Of a stretch of 64,000 bases of DNA, positions 1 through 10,501 are shown piece after piece. Position numbers and translations under genes: made by a program. Every line of letters starts with the position of its first letter. Position 1 is the first letter of the stretch. The DNA lies in NCBI GenBank assembly GCA_036346395.1, contig CM070602.1, positions 19,229,098-19,293,097 of the forward strand, in the 5' to 3' direction. The stretch comes from Hsuehochloa calcarea (Eukaryota > Streptophyta > Magnoliopsida > Poales > Poaceae). Under the pieces are notes generated by a model. That model saw nothing but the letters and a program-made list of their open reading frames with translations. It did no database searches and was not told where the DNA came from.

Positions 1-137
1 TTTAGAGCTACGACAAGAGAAAGAAGAACTTTGCATACAGGCAGAGAGATGGTAAGTTACTGTTATTCATAGTCGTTTTCGACTTGAATACTCGTATAGT
101 GTTTACGAGAGTTGTCATGGAAGAACTCATGACAAAG

Positions 138-262
138 TACTGGTCGTAAAGAGCTTACGACTACTTACGACCAGGTAGTGGTCGTAGAAAGACTTACGAC
201 CATGACATAGTCGTATAAAAACTTACGACTAGGTCAGTGGTTGTAGAAGGACTTACAACCTA
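138..262. repeat. Short hairpin repeats in gypsy 3' region
   Basis: About four units of roughly 29 bp. Each has GTCGTA (or GGTTGTA) followed a few bases later by its reverse complement TACGAC (or TACAACC). The same unit forms the larger array in this family's LTR at 9232-9458, so the motif is present both inside and outside the LTR. Confidence 0.75.
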
Positions 263-297
263 TTGGCTGATGTTCATATCCACTTTTGTCCTTTGTA

Positions 298-1358
298 GGT
301 CGAATTTGAAGGATGACACAAAGACCTTAGCCGACTTCGCCGATTATGAAAAGAGGAGTCGAAAAAGCTAAGGATGGAAGTAGTAGACCTCTCAAGAAAC
401 TTCGAGAAGCCATCTCTGCAACTAGAAGTTTGCGGGAAAAAAACAAGCGATAAGTCTTGAACTTAAGATGCTTTTGTCTTTGACCTTTACAGACTCTCAT
501 TTCTTTTCGGAAAAAGAAGATGAGATGAGGAAGCTCCGGACGAAGTTGGAGAAAAGGCTTTGGTCATTCAGAGTTTTCGCATCTCCAAGAATAAGGATCG
601 GAACTCGAGGGATCGAAGCTCGAATAACAGTAAGCAATTCTTTACCCGCGTTCTTTTCAGTATTTTCCTTTTCTAATGCTAATTTTTTTCGAAATTGTCG
701 CGAATTGAGAAGCCTCGAGGTGAAATCAATGAGAAGACTCGATCTACAACGAGTCCGTCCGCATTGCTAAGATGAATGCAGAGGACATCGGATCATGGGA
801 GAAAAAGCATCAAAACCATTGCTTCCCACGAAGAAGAGGTCAAGAAATTGGATTCTCAACTAGTAGGTAAGAAATGCTTTTACCTACAATTATCTTTGTG
901 TTATCTTCCTCTAGAAGTTTATTTTTGTTTGACCGGTTTTATTCTTTTGTAACAAGTGGTGAAAACAAGAAACTTCGAGAGCTTCACTGCACCCAACAGA
1001 GATGGAATCAATGAAGACTAGTCTTCAAGGCAACATCACACTCCTGAACAATATACTTGGTGAGCTACATTCTGAGGAAAAAACTCCTCAAGAAGATACT
1101 GTAGCTGCTCACATAAGTACTATTGGGGAACAAGTCGGAAGTTTGCAAGAAATGGTGACCACTCTGAAGGCTAATCAAGAAGAATCAATAAGGGAGGCGA
1201 TCGAAGTCGCGATAAGTTACGCTTTAGCGAAACTTAAAGCTCAAGACCCCGCCTTAATGTGCAACCAATCGAAGCCGATTTATCGCCTCAATCGAGGCAA
1301 GTCGTCGATTGAGGAAATGCGATCGATTGGCAAAAGGTGGCGAAGGAAATGCGACTAG
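298..1358 (+). pseudogene. Antisense coiled-coil gene of the gypsy element (degenerate, spliced)
   Basis: This lies on the strand opposite to gag-pol, between integrase and the missing 3' LTR. The clearest exon is 1002-1358 (118 residues), rich in E, Q, L and K in heptad-like spacing, ending in a stretch with ALAKLKAQDPAL. Candidate introns have GT..AG ends (for example about 630-661 and 866-960), and exon-like pieces at 298-450 and 500-630 are also charged and coiled-coil-like. From family knowledge, grass Tat elements often carry an antisense ORF annotated as 'putative gypsy type transposon', and the ALA-K-LK-DP motif resembles its C terminus. Its function is unknown. The copy looks degraded, and the exon model is inferred. 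Confidence 0.5.
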
Positions 1359-1792
1359 GCACTCCCCTTGAGTAATCTTATAACGATTTTGTAAGGCGTA
1401 CATTTTGTAAAGCGGACAATTTACATTGATGAGAAATATATGATCCATCTTGTTTCACGCAAATCATCTTGTCAGTGGTTAGCAACCCAAAGATAACTAA
1501 CGAATGAAAAACCAAGGACCGAAGTTAAATTAATAACTTTATCCTAAGCCATCTTGTTTCCTGCAAATCATCTTGTCGAGTAGTTAGTAACTCAAAAGAT
1601 AATAGACGAATGAAAGACTAAGAATTGAAGTCAAATTGATAACTTTATCCTAGCCCCCGACTATTTGCTTAGCTTGTTTAGACAATCTAAGTAAATAGTG
1701 TGTGAAATGGGATTTCTGAAAACAGAGAGAGGTTTGTTTAACTTATAGTTTTTGTTATGGTTGTCAAGCACTGGTCGAAAGAGTAGAAACGG

Positions 1793-2331
1793 CTCGACAC
1801 TAGGAAGTTCCTTCTAGTGGGCAGGACCACGTGCAGAGAGGAAAAGCTTCGACTAGGTGATGTTATCATCTCCGACTAGTTTAATCGAACCAAGAACAGC
1901 GACTTGAGTTAAACAAACGTCTTAGAGAACTTTAATAATCCGTTCGCCTTTTTTTGGTGGACTCGATAAGTTTTTTCCAGTAGCAAAAGTGGGAGACTGA
2001 GCAACGCTAGAAAGTTCCTTCTAGTGGGCAGGACCACGTGCAGAGAGGAAAGACTTCGACTAGGTGTATCTCTTCCTTCGACTAGTTAAAACGAAACGAG
2101 TACACCAAAAGTGGTCGAATAAATATTTGAAAGTGCACTCTACTTAGAAAATTTTTCAGAATTACTGGAAAAATAAACTAAGATGGGAAGAGTTGGCTTT
2201 GAGAACATTTCGACTAGATAGAACCCGAGTTCTCTGTATTGGCAACAAAAGTGAGTAACGAGTCGATGCTAGGAAGTTCCTTCTAGTGGGCAGGACCACA
2301 TGCAGAGAGGAGAGACTTCGACTAGATGATG
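1793..2331. repeat. Three dispersed ~68-bp direct repeats in gypsy 3' noncoding region
   Basis: Near-identical blocks at 1793-1863, 2002-2068 and 2264-2331 each contain CTAGGAAGTTCCTTCTAG (an inverted repeat), then GGGCAGGACCAC and CTTCGACTAG. Spacing is about 209 and 262 bp, and the flanks also share 'agcaaaagtg'-like sequence, so these are degenerate copies of a longer unit. The rest of 1359-2406 shows no coding sequence. Confidence 0.8.
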
Positions 2332-2406
2332 TTACTTGCCTTTTGACCAGTTGTAAAGAAAACTGGGTGTTTTTGGATCATAGTCGAAAGATTATAAAAG
2401 CACTAC

Positions 2407-3437
2407 TCAAAAAGTAAGACAAAAAGAGTTAGAAGGAACCTGGACTCTTATTGCCTGAGAGGTTGGGTACACATAGAATTTGCGTAACTGGTCGATGTTC
2501 CAAGAATTTGAGAGAACCTGTCCGTCTTCCATTGCTAGTCGTACCGACCCTGGCCGAGTGAATTCGACCACTGTGTAAGGACCTTCCCACTTGGGAGAAA
2601 GTTTATTCCGATTAGACTTGGATTGGCAGAGCCTCAATACCAAGTCACCTACAGCAAGGCTGCGAGGCCGGACCTTACGATCGTAGTATCTGCGTAGGGC
2701 TTGTTGGTAGACTACTGAACGGATTAAGGCCATGTTTCTCCTTTCTTCGAGTAGGTTAATATCATCTGCTCGAAGTTGTTCCTGGTCGGAGTTGTTGAAG
2801 GTTTCAACTCGTGTCGACCGCAATTTTAGCTCCGGAGGAAGCATGGCTTCGGCTCCGAACACTAGAAAGAAAGGTGTTTCTCCTGTCGCTCGACTAGTGG
2901 TCGTACGAACTGCCCATAATACGGAAGGTAATTCTTGTACCCAAACCCCCGAGCGCTTAACGAGCTGGTCGAAGACTCGGGTTTTAATTCCTCGCATTAT
3001 TTGGTCGTTTGCACGTTCGACTGCCCCGTTGCTTTGGGGATGTGCAACAGAAGCATAACATAACTTGGTACCCAACTCGTCGCAAAATTCCTGAAATTTT
3101 GCACTTGCAAATTGTTTACCATTGTCTGTAATTATCCGACTCGGAGCTCCAAATCGGCTAATTACGCATCTCATCATGAACCTTTTTGCTGCTTCCGTTG
3201 TTATCCCAGTTACAGGTTCGCTTCGATCCATTTTGTGAACGTGTCAATAGCCACAAAAAGGAATTCGAAACCTCCTGGAGCTTTGGGAAACGGTCCTAGG
3301 ATATCGAGACCCCAGGTCGTAAAAGGCCAAGAAAGAGGTATTGTCTGTAATGCTTGAGCTGGTTGGTGTATCTGTTTACTATGAAACTGGCATTGGACAC
3401 ACTTTTTAACCATCTCTTTAGCATCGTCTGCAGTCAT
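2407..3437 (-). pseudogene. Gypsy integrase (decayed)
   Basis: Two minus-strand frames cover the integrase. The first (3437-3210) carries the end of the HHCC zinc module (KKCVQCQFH) and the first catalytic aspartate in WGLDILGPFP. The second (3231-2407, 274 residues) has the second aspartate in IITDNGKQF, the catalytic glutamate in HPQSNGAVERAND, and the C-terminal chromo-like/SH3-like part (SPKWEGPYTVVE). In an active element this enzyme inserts the cDNA into the chromosome. A frame change around 3210-3231 separates the halves, so no intact protein is encoded. Confidence 0.85.
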
Positions 3438-3463
3438 GGCAAGAGAAACCTTGTCGAAAGGCC

Positions 3464-4431
3464 TTACTGACCAATGTTCTCAGAGGAAGCATCGTCCCAC
3501 AGATGCCACTGTATATCATGAAGGAGTGTTATTCCTTCGTTTTGCGGAATGCATCGCATAAGTATCCCTTGGGTTCCTCGTTTGTAGAGGACTCCTTCAC
3601 CAAAGTATACATTTTGGCTTTTGGGATAAGCGATGCGCCTCAAGATCATCCTCTGCACGGAACCCTTGTGAAGATACTCGTAGATGGGAGTCATCCAGGT
3701 ATCCTCGTAATCTAGTGAGGCCATCTCAATAGGAGGTGTCTCTAGTTCTTCGACCAGAGACGGCTTTTGGAGTTGCTCCAAGAAAACCCCTTTTGGTACT
3801 GCAGATCGGGAAGAAGCCATCCGAGCAAGTTGGTCTGCGAGGAAATTATCCTTTCGAGGGATGAATTGTACCTCGAAACCTAAAAAATGCTTTTCTAGCT
3901 TACGTACTTCCGATAAGTACCGAGACATTGTCGAGTTAGAGCACTAGTACTCTTTCCCGACTTGATTCACGACTAGTTGAGAGTCTCCTCTCACGAGTAG
4001 TCGATTTAATCGAGAGTGCTTTCGTGCTCGTATGCCGCCTAGCAAACCTTCGTGACTCGCCACGTTGTTGGTGGCACGAAAGTTTAATTGTATGGCATAC
4101 TTTAAGGTTTCTCCGTAGGAGATACCAGACCACCCGACCCAGAGCCACTTAAAGTAAGTGACCCGTCAAAGTACATCATCCACCGGTCGGGGAATCGTCT
4201 TGGGGATCTGAGCAGTTCGAGATTTGTCCATTCGGCGACAAAGTCTGCCAAGATCTGGGATTTTATGGCCGTTCGGGACACGAAATGGAGGTCGAACTCC
4301 CCAAGTTCGACTGACCATTTTGCCATGCGTCCCGCTGTTTCCTTATTATGGAGGATCGCTCCCAAAGGAAACTCAGACGGCACAGCTATTTTGTGCGCCT
4401 GAAAATAATGCCGCAGTTTCCTCGAAGACAT
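3464..4431 (-). pseudogene. Gypsy RNase H region (decayed)
   Basis: The minus-strand frame 4431-4102 matches the RT-connection/RNase H start: HYFQAHKIAV, then the RNase H catalytic-type stretch WMMYFDGSLTLSGSG. Frame 3928-3464 holds the C-terminal part with the conserved FLADQLARMAS motif that precedes integrase in plant Tat elements. The frames are disconnected by stops and frameshifts (a third frame spans 4148-3936). The normal role is removal of RNA from the RNA-DNA hybrid during reverse transcription. Confidence 0.75.
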
Positions 4432-4730
4432 GAGGAGGGCATATAGAAGTTTTGGACCTGAGGGTAACGCTCCTTAGGCCCGTGTAAAACTTCGCTGACG
4501 TAGTAAACTGGTCGTTGTACGTTTTCACGTTCTACGACCAGTACTGCGCTTGCTGCCTGTGGCGTGGCAGCTAGGTAAATTAAGAGCGTCTCTTCTGGTT
4601 TTGGAGAAACCAGAACAGGAGCACTCGAAAGGTACCTCTTGACATCCTCGAAGGCAGTGTTTGCCTCGTTCGACCACTCAAAACCTTCGTGTCTCCTGAG
4701 AAGTTTAAAGAAAGGTAGTCCTTTTTCTCC

Positions 4731-5536
4731 TTATCGTGCGATGAAACGACTTAAAGCCGCCATGCACCCAGTGAGTTTCTGGACTTCCTTTTTTGTGGTC
4801 GGAGGGCGCATTTGGAGAATGGCCTTTATTTTCTCAGGATTTGCTTCAATTCCTCGTTCAGATACTAGGAATCCAAGCAATTTTCCTGAAGAAATTCCAA
4901 ACACACACTTCTCGGGATTAAGTTTTAAGCGGTGCTTTCTGAGGTTGTCGAATGTTTCTTGTAGGTCAGTGATATGATTAAATTTCTTAATGCTTTTTAC
5001 GACTAGATCATCAACATAGGCTTCCATATTTCGGCCTAATTGAGATGAAAAAGTTGATTGCATCAAGCGTTGAAAAGAAGCGCCAGTATTCTTTAGACCG
5101 AATGGCATTTTGACATAGCAAAAGGTACCAAATGGTGTAATGAATGCGGTCTTTTCTTCATCGTTTAGACACATATTGATCCGGTGGTATCCGAGTATGC
5201 ATCTAAAAACTTAATATTTCACAACTGCGCAGAGAATCAACCAACCGATCGATCACGAGGTAAAGGGAAATCATCTTTTGGACAAGCTTTATTAAGATCA
5301 GTGAAGTCTACGCATATACGCCATTTGCCGTTTGACTTTTTGACCATTACAGGGTTAGCCAACCACTCTGGGTGGTTGACTTCTCTTATAAAGCCTGCTT
5401 TAAGTAGCTTATCCAACTCTGATTTAATAGCATCTCGTCGATCAGGGGCAAATCTCCGTAATTTTTGTTTTACGGGTACTTTATCAGGCCGTAAAGCTAG
5501 CCTGTGCTCGATCACCTCCTTGGGGACTCCGGGCAT
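4731..5536 (-). pseudogene. Gypsy reverse transcriptase (decayed)
   Basis: Frame 5536-5237 begins with the RT N-terminal region and contains KSNGKWRICVDFTDLNKACP. Frame 5174-4731 contains FGLKNTGASFQRLM and the catalytic box EAYVDDLVVKS (YVDD), followed by KCVFGISSGKLLGFLVSERG. About 60 bp between the two frames (5175-5236) contains a shift and stop. This is the polymerase domain of a gypsy pol polyprotein, between protease (5703-6386) and RNase H (3464-4431). Confidence 0.9.
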
Positions 5537-5702
5537 GTCGGATGCTTGCCACGCGAAGACATCTGCGTTAGCTCGGAGGAAGGTGATGAGGTGTCTTCCT
5601 ATTTGGGGTCGAAGTCTCCCGATGCGAGCAGGTCTTGAGGGTTTCTCTGCGTCGGAGGAACCTCTTTGACTTGGTCGTTCGGCTTTGATGCGACTTTAGG
5701 CT

Positions 5703-6386
5703 TCACTTGCTAGTCGGGTGACTTTCTTCTCGAGTTGGTATTTGACCAACCATCTCGAGGGATCGACGGTCGCAGTTATACGCCATCTTCTTGTCACAAT
5801 GAATTGTGATCACTCCTTTGGGACCTGGCATCTTAAGACATTGATACCCATAATGAGTAGCCATTAAGAATTTTGCCAAAGTTGGTCGTCCGAGTATGGC
5901 GTTATATGCCGTATCGAAATCGACCACATCAAAGGAGACTTTCTCTGTCCTGAAATTACTTGGTGAACCAAATGTTAAAGGAAGAGAAACTTGGCCAATG
6001 GGTTTGGCCGAAGACCCCGGTACAATTCCATGAAAAGAGTATCGTACCGGTCTTACCTTTGTCCTGGGTACTTGCATCTCATCCAGGGCATTAGTAAACA
6101 GTATGTTCAAGGAACTGCCACCATCAACCAAAACTCGATTGACCCGACAGTTGTTGATGGTGGGTTCGACCACAATCGGATATCGACCTGATCGATTCGA
6201 AGTGATAGGGCAGTCACCTTTCTCAAAAGAAATGGTAACTTCCGACCACTTCGGTAAATTATTGACAAGAGGAGCATCTATAGAGTTTACCTCTCGTCCG
6301 GCAGCTTTGAGTTGTCGTTTTGACTCGTATGATGATGATCCTCCGTAAATGTGCTTAACGGTATGTTGCGGATCTTGGAACGGCAT
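5703..6386 (-). pseudogene. Gypsy aspartic protease region
   Basis: This is a minus-strand open stretch of 227 residues with the aspartic protease active site VDGGSSLNILF and the second conserved box NAILGRPTL. In Tat-lineage elements the DGGSS form (in place of DTGSS) is common. The enzyme would process the gag-pol polyprotein. It is followed by the RT region in another frame, so the polyprotein is interrupted at about 5700-5540. Confidence 0.85.
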
Positions 6387-6424
6387 CTCTTCATCATCCG
6401 ATGACTTTTGGCCACTCGTATTCC

Positions 6425-8598
6425 CTACCTGCTCGAGAGTAGGGAGTGGTTCTTCTTAGTTGTAGTAGTCCTCGAGCTTTCTTTGGAAAACTTCGGCGAT
6501 TCTTGGAGGTCATGTCCTTCCTTTTTATGAAAAGGACACCACCTTGGTTTATCGTTCTTACGATCAGGGCGCTTACCTTTGCCTTGATCAGGGTACGACT
6601 TGGTGGTTCGTGGCTCTTTATCTTTCACTGCCAAGACCTCCTTGAAACCACTGGTTTGTGGTTTTTGACTCTTTATTTTCTTCTTGGACTTCTTTGCTTT
6701 CTTGTCCTCACCAACTTCACCTGGCTCTCGAGGAATGTACGTTTCTCGATCAATAGTGTTGTTCCACTCGACCGCTTGAAGCGATGCATATCGATCGGCC
6801 ATCTCAAGAGCTCGGAATGATGTTGGGAGGATTCAAAGCAATATCCTCTGTTATCCTTCTACTACGGACTCCTTGCTTAAAAGCCCTGATCACAGATGTG
6901 TCAGAAATTTCCAGAATTGAATTACGAACCTGACTAAAGCGTTTGATGAATTGACGCAAAGTCTCGTCGTTGTTCTGTTTTATCCGGTGCAAGTCGTCTT
7001 CCTTTCCAGGGCGGTTGTATGTGCCTTGGAAATTCGCCAGTAGAAGGTCGCAGAGGTGTTGCCAAGAGTAGATCGACTCGAGTGGTTGGTTTAATAACCA
7101 CGATCGAGCGGATCCTTCAAGCACAGTTGGAAGGTAATTTGCCATTACATGCTCTCCTCCTCCTGCTGCTCGGACAGCTGTTGTATAGATTTGAAGAAAT
7201 TCGATGGGATTTTGAGATCCATCAAACTTCTCCATGTTCACTAGTCGAAAATGAGGTGGCCAGCGAACAGCTCGAAGGTCAGGCGAAAATGCCCGGCATC
7301 CGGTAATAACTTCTTGATGCCTTCTTTGCAGGAAAGAAGGGTTAATGTCACCAGGTGATCGTATAGGACGATACCCGAACAGTCGACTGACCCCGTAGTA
7401 GGTCTCGATTCTCGAGGGAATACACCTCGTACTCCATCCGTTGCGGATTTCCTTGTCGAAGTGGCGAACAATCACCTCTCCGCGGGGCTTCTTGATCATC
7501 AGTCAATCGAAACGTATTTCTCCGAGTAGGGAATCGATGCGACTTATTGCCGTGTCGATTTCTACATGGTGAAATGTTTGATTGACTGGTAGCTGAGGAA
7601 GTCGCATTGCTACGACTACCTGATTGATGTCGACGAGGTGCTTCCAGTCTTGACATCACGGTTCGAAGCCTTTGCGCGATTTCTTCAGCGAAGAGATCGT
7701 ATCCTGGCGTTCAAGCAAGCTCTTGAGTGGGATTTTTGAGCAAGTCTTCGATGTTCTGGAGTTCTTGCACCTCCTTCGACTGATATTGGATGCGCCCAGG
7801 CAGGTTCTTCTAGGCTGCAATCTTCTTCCGTCGGATGACCTCAAAATTCTCCTCATCAGATCTTTGAGGCCTTCTCAATGGAGTGCGAGAATGTCGAGGA
7901 TTTCCCTCGCGCTCATCAGAGTATTGGTTCTGTCCGTCACCGGTGGTGCCCTTGCCATTACCACGAGGGGGCGCAGTGTGTGATCTTCGGGGAGTGTTCT
8001 TATCTCGGCCTCCATAAGGCTGACCTTGATCTGAGGGAAGGACGAAGACCTCCCGTTGATGATTCTCACTTGCGCTCGAGGCCTCCCCGCTTGAGGAGTA
8101 TTCGAGAGACACCATCTGGCGACTTGGAGTAACCCCCTCCAGGTAGGGGAACTCTGGGTTATAACTGTCTCCGTCCGCAAATGAGATCTGCGGAGAGACG
8201 GTCGAATTCGCAGGAAAAGCATGCTTGATCCCACTCCCTCTGGAATTATCCTGAGAGAGAGGATCACGAGATGTTGGTGGAGTCCTGGAATGGTGGCTCT
8301 CAGAACTTGTCTTACCAGGTCGGACCGTCTTAGGGGGACTTGGACACTTGGAGGAAAAACTCTCGTCGTGTTGTAAGTCCTCCTGGGTGCGGTTCTGGTC
8401 GGATTGACCCTTGTCCTTTGAGGGAATTGGCTCCTCTGTTGGACGTATCGTTGTGGGGGATAAGGATCCCTCCTCAACTCCATCGATGGGATGGTTTCCT
8501 GGAGAATGGTCTCCGGAGGCAACATCACCATCAGAGGATGCATCACTCGGCTCGTAGTTGAAACCGGCATCCATGTCGACGTCTGCGTAATCTGCCAA
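6425..8598 (-). pseudogene. Gypsy gag (decayed)
   Basis: Three minus-strand frames make up gag. Frame 8598-7810 (262 residues) is an acidic, Ser/Pro-rich N-terminal region. Frame 7499-6804 holds the gag capsid-like core (HFRLVNMEKFDGSQNP, LEGSARSWLLNQP, FIKRFSQVRN). Frame 6802-6425 has a Lys-rich linker and a knuckle-like CPFHKKEGHDLQES, where the last Cys expected for the C-H-H-C pattern is Ser. A further frame at 7659-7500 links the first two. The product would form the virus-like particle; the shifts make this a pseudogene. Confidence 0.8.
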
Positions 8599-8688
8599 GT
8601 CAAACCAGTTCTCCTCGTTCTATTCCCCTGCCATGAGTGCATGAGATTTGGAAAAAGAGAGTATGTTGACAAGAGATTACCGGAAGAT

Positions 8689-8706
8689 CCCCACGGACGG
8701 CGCCAA
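8689..8706 (-). other. Primer binding site (tRNA-Asp type)
   Basis: Directly inside the LTR, the minus strand reads TTGGCGCCGTCCGTGGGG. The TGGCGCCGT part complements the 3' end of tRNA-Asp, the usual primer of many plant gypsy elements. Later bases diverge. Confidence 0.75.
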
Positions 8707-8707
8707 C

Positions 8708-9576
8708 TGTCGGTGTATTAGAACCGATCTTACGTAAAGATTGTTTGATTCGGGGGGTCTCCTAGAAATGAAATCACGCAGAGCGATTGACACGGGATTT
8801 TTATACAGGTTCAGGCCTTCTCCGGGGAGAATAACAACCCTACTCCTGTGTGTGTATGGTATTGACTGTATTCTTGACAATCAAGCAAGAAACTAAGACT
8901 ATTACAAAGAACAGTACTTGTGTTTCTCCCTGACTCGCTCTGTTTTGCCCTCCCTTTCACCCTCTGATTGATGTCTCTATATAGCCGTGAAGGAGTAGCC
9001 GTTTTGTCCTGCGGAAGAGGCGCCTAATTAATCCAGTAATGGGCGCATGATGGTAGTAATTACCAGCGCATTGGCTTCTTCACGCCGTCTGGCAGTTATC
9101 TTTCAGAGGTAATGGGGTATTTAAGCACTATTACTACACAGAATAATAGTGCATGTGGACCGTCCGGATTCCTTAATTAATTGGACCCACTCGCTTGTAG
9201 GTTTGATTATAAGGTGGTTGTGGTTGACTTGGTCGTAGCAGAACTTACGACTGGGTACAAGTCGTAGTAGAGCTTACGACTGGATAATAGTCGTAGAAGG
9301 ACTTACGACTAGGTAATGGTCGTAGAAAGACTTACGACTGGGTAATGGTCGTAGGAGGACTTACGACCAGGTAGTGGTCGTAAAAAGACTTACGACCATG
9401 ACATAGTCGTAGTAAGACTTACGACTATGGGGGTGATTGTAGGAGAACTTACAATCACTTGGTAGGCCTCTCCCTTATGAATATAAGGGGTACTTCTGGG
9501 GACTACGTGACATCATATTTACCCATAATAAGAATTATAGATAAAAGATAAAATGAGGATTATCAGATCCTCGTCA
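8708..9576 (-). repeat. 5' LTR of the gypsy element (869 bp)
   Basis: The LTR is bounded by TG..CA (plus strand TGTCGGTG ... CTCGTCA) with the PBS immediately inside. Its sequence matches the solo LTR at 22750-23649 in inverse orientation, which fixes both edges. A TATA-like CTATATA on the minus strand near 8970-8980 is the likely promoter. The bases just outside (AGATT at 9577) would be the target duplication, but the other end is not in the window. Confidence 0.9.
9232..9458. repeat. Array of ~29-bp hairpin units in the gypsy LTR
   Basis: Eight consecutive units, each a small inverted repeat: GTCGTA, 6-8 bases, TACGAC, then a short spacer; the last unit has become GATTGTA/TACAATC. The solo LTR at 22890-23130 has a matching array. 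It lies upstream of the LTR TATA box in the sense orientation, where enhancers would sit; a regulatory role is inference. Confidence 0.85.
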
Positions 9577-9585
9577 AGATTGGTA

Positions 9586-10110
9586 CACGAATTAAAAACA
9601 AAAAAATTGGAATAAAAATTAAATAAAATTAGCAATTTGATATTGATAAATAATTGTAATTCGAAATAAAAATTAGCCATTGCATTTGTTTACGAATTCC
9701 AACAAACAATAATAAAAATTAGGAATAAAAATAAAATGATATTATTAATTTAATTTCCATACGAATTCCTAAGTAATATCCCAAAATAAATATAATTCAG
9801 AATAAAAATTAAACAAAAAATAGTAATTAGATTTGTATACTAATTCCAAAATAAATAACTTAAATTTGGATAATAAAATAAAATAAAATTTGCAATTTGA
9901 TTTCTATACGAATTCCAATGTAAAGTCCCTAAATAACTATAATTCAAAATAAAAAATAATGAAAATTAGCAATTGGATTTGTTTACGAATTCCAACAAAA
10001 CAATAATTGAAATTCAGAATGAAAAATAAAATAAAAAATCACAATTTGATTTCCATATGAATTCCAAAGTAAAATAGTAAAATAACTAAAATTCATAATA
10101 AATTAAACAA
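9586..10110. repeat. AT-rich tandem repeat with ~147-bp dimeric period
   Basis: The landmark ACGAATTCCAA (with variants) recurs at 9692, 9761, 9839, 9908, 9985 and 10056. Spacings alternate about 69 and 77 bp, so the real period is 146-148 bp made of two related half-units. Alternate half-units are more alike than neighbours: one half contains a GTAATATCCC / GTAAAGTCCC-like motif, the other a CAACAAACAATAAT-like motif. No coding sequence. Confidence 0.75.
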
Positions 10111-10120
10111 AATATTAATG

Positions 10121-10477
10121 GCATGAGAGGAGGCTACAAAAGAGTGCAAGGGCGTCAATATATCATGTAAGAAAACATTGACCTATAGGAAAGTGAAGAG
10201 GCGAGGTGATAACGATATAGTGGAGGACAATATCGTACTTCTCACCTTAGCTGAATAAAATTAGCAATGTGATTTGTATACGAACTCCAATACAAATAAT
10301 TGAAAGTTTGAATAAAAATAAAGGCTACGAGGATAGCATGAATGGTGCTGGAAGAGACCACAAAAGAGTGCAATGGCATCAATCTGTCCTACAAGAAGAC
10401 ATTGATCCATTGGGAAATAAAGGGCCGAGGTGGCGGCGACGGAGACAAGGACAATATCGCGCTTCTCACCTTAGCCG
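10121..10477. repeat. Duplicated ~135-bp block beside the satellite
   Basis: Block 10121-10253 and block 10336-10477 share GCATGA..G, ACAAAAGAGTGCAA, GAAGACATTGA, GGACAATATCG and TTCTCACCTTAGC in the same order. The bases between them (10254-10335) resemble another half-unit of the preceding AT-rich repeat, so satellite and block may belong to one larger unit. Confidence 0.7.
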
Positions 10478-10501
10478 TTCAATGAGGACAATGTCGTGCT
10501 G

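Larger units (their letters stand above)
1..9576 (-). mobile_element. Ty3/gypsy LTR retrotransposon, RIRE2/Retand (Tat)-like, 3' end outside window
   Basis: Read on the minus strand this is an LTR (8708-9576), a primer binding site, gag, protease, reverse transcriptase, RNase H and integrase, in that gypsy order, then about 2.4 kb without pol coding. The 3' LTR lies beyond base 1. All coding parts are broken by stops or frameshifts, so the copy is inactive. A long tail after integrase with an opposite-strand gene is typical of grass Tat-lineage elements such as RIRE2 and Grande; lineage assignment is by resemblance. A solo LTR of the same family sits at 22750-23649 in the opposite orientation. 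Confidence 0.9.

Noticed and set aside
9232..9458. Resembles a CRISPR array (short palindromic repeats at regular spacing)
   Set aside because: Units are contiguous ~29-bp hairpins without unique spacers, lie inside an LTR, recur in a solo LTR, and the genome is plant.
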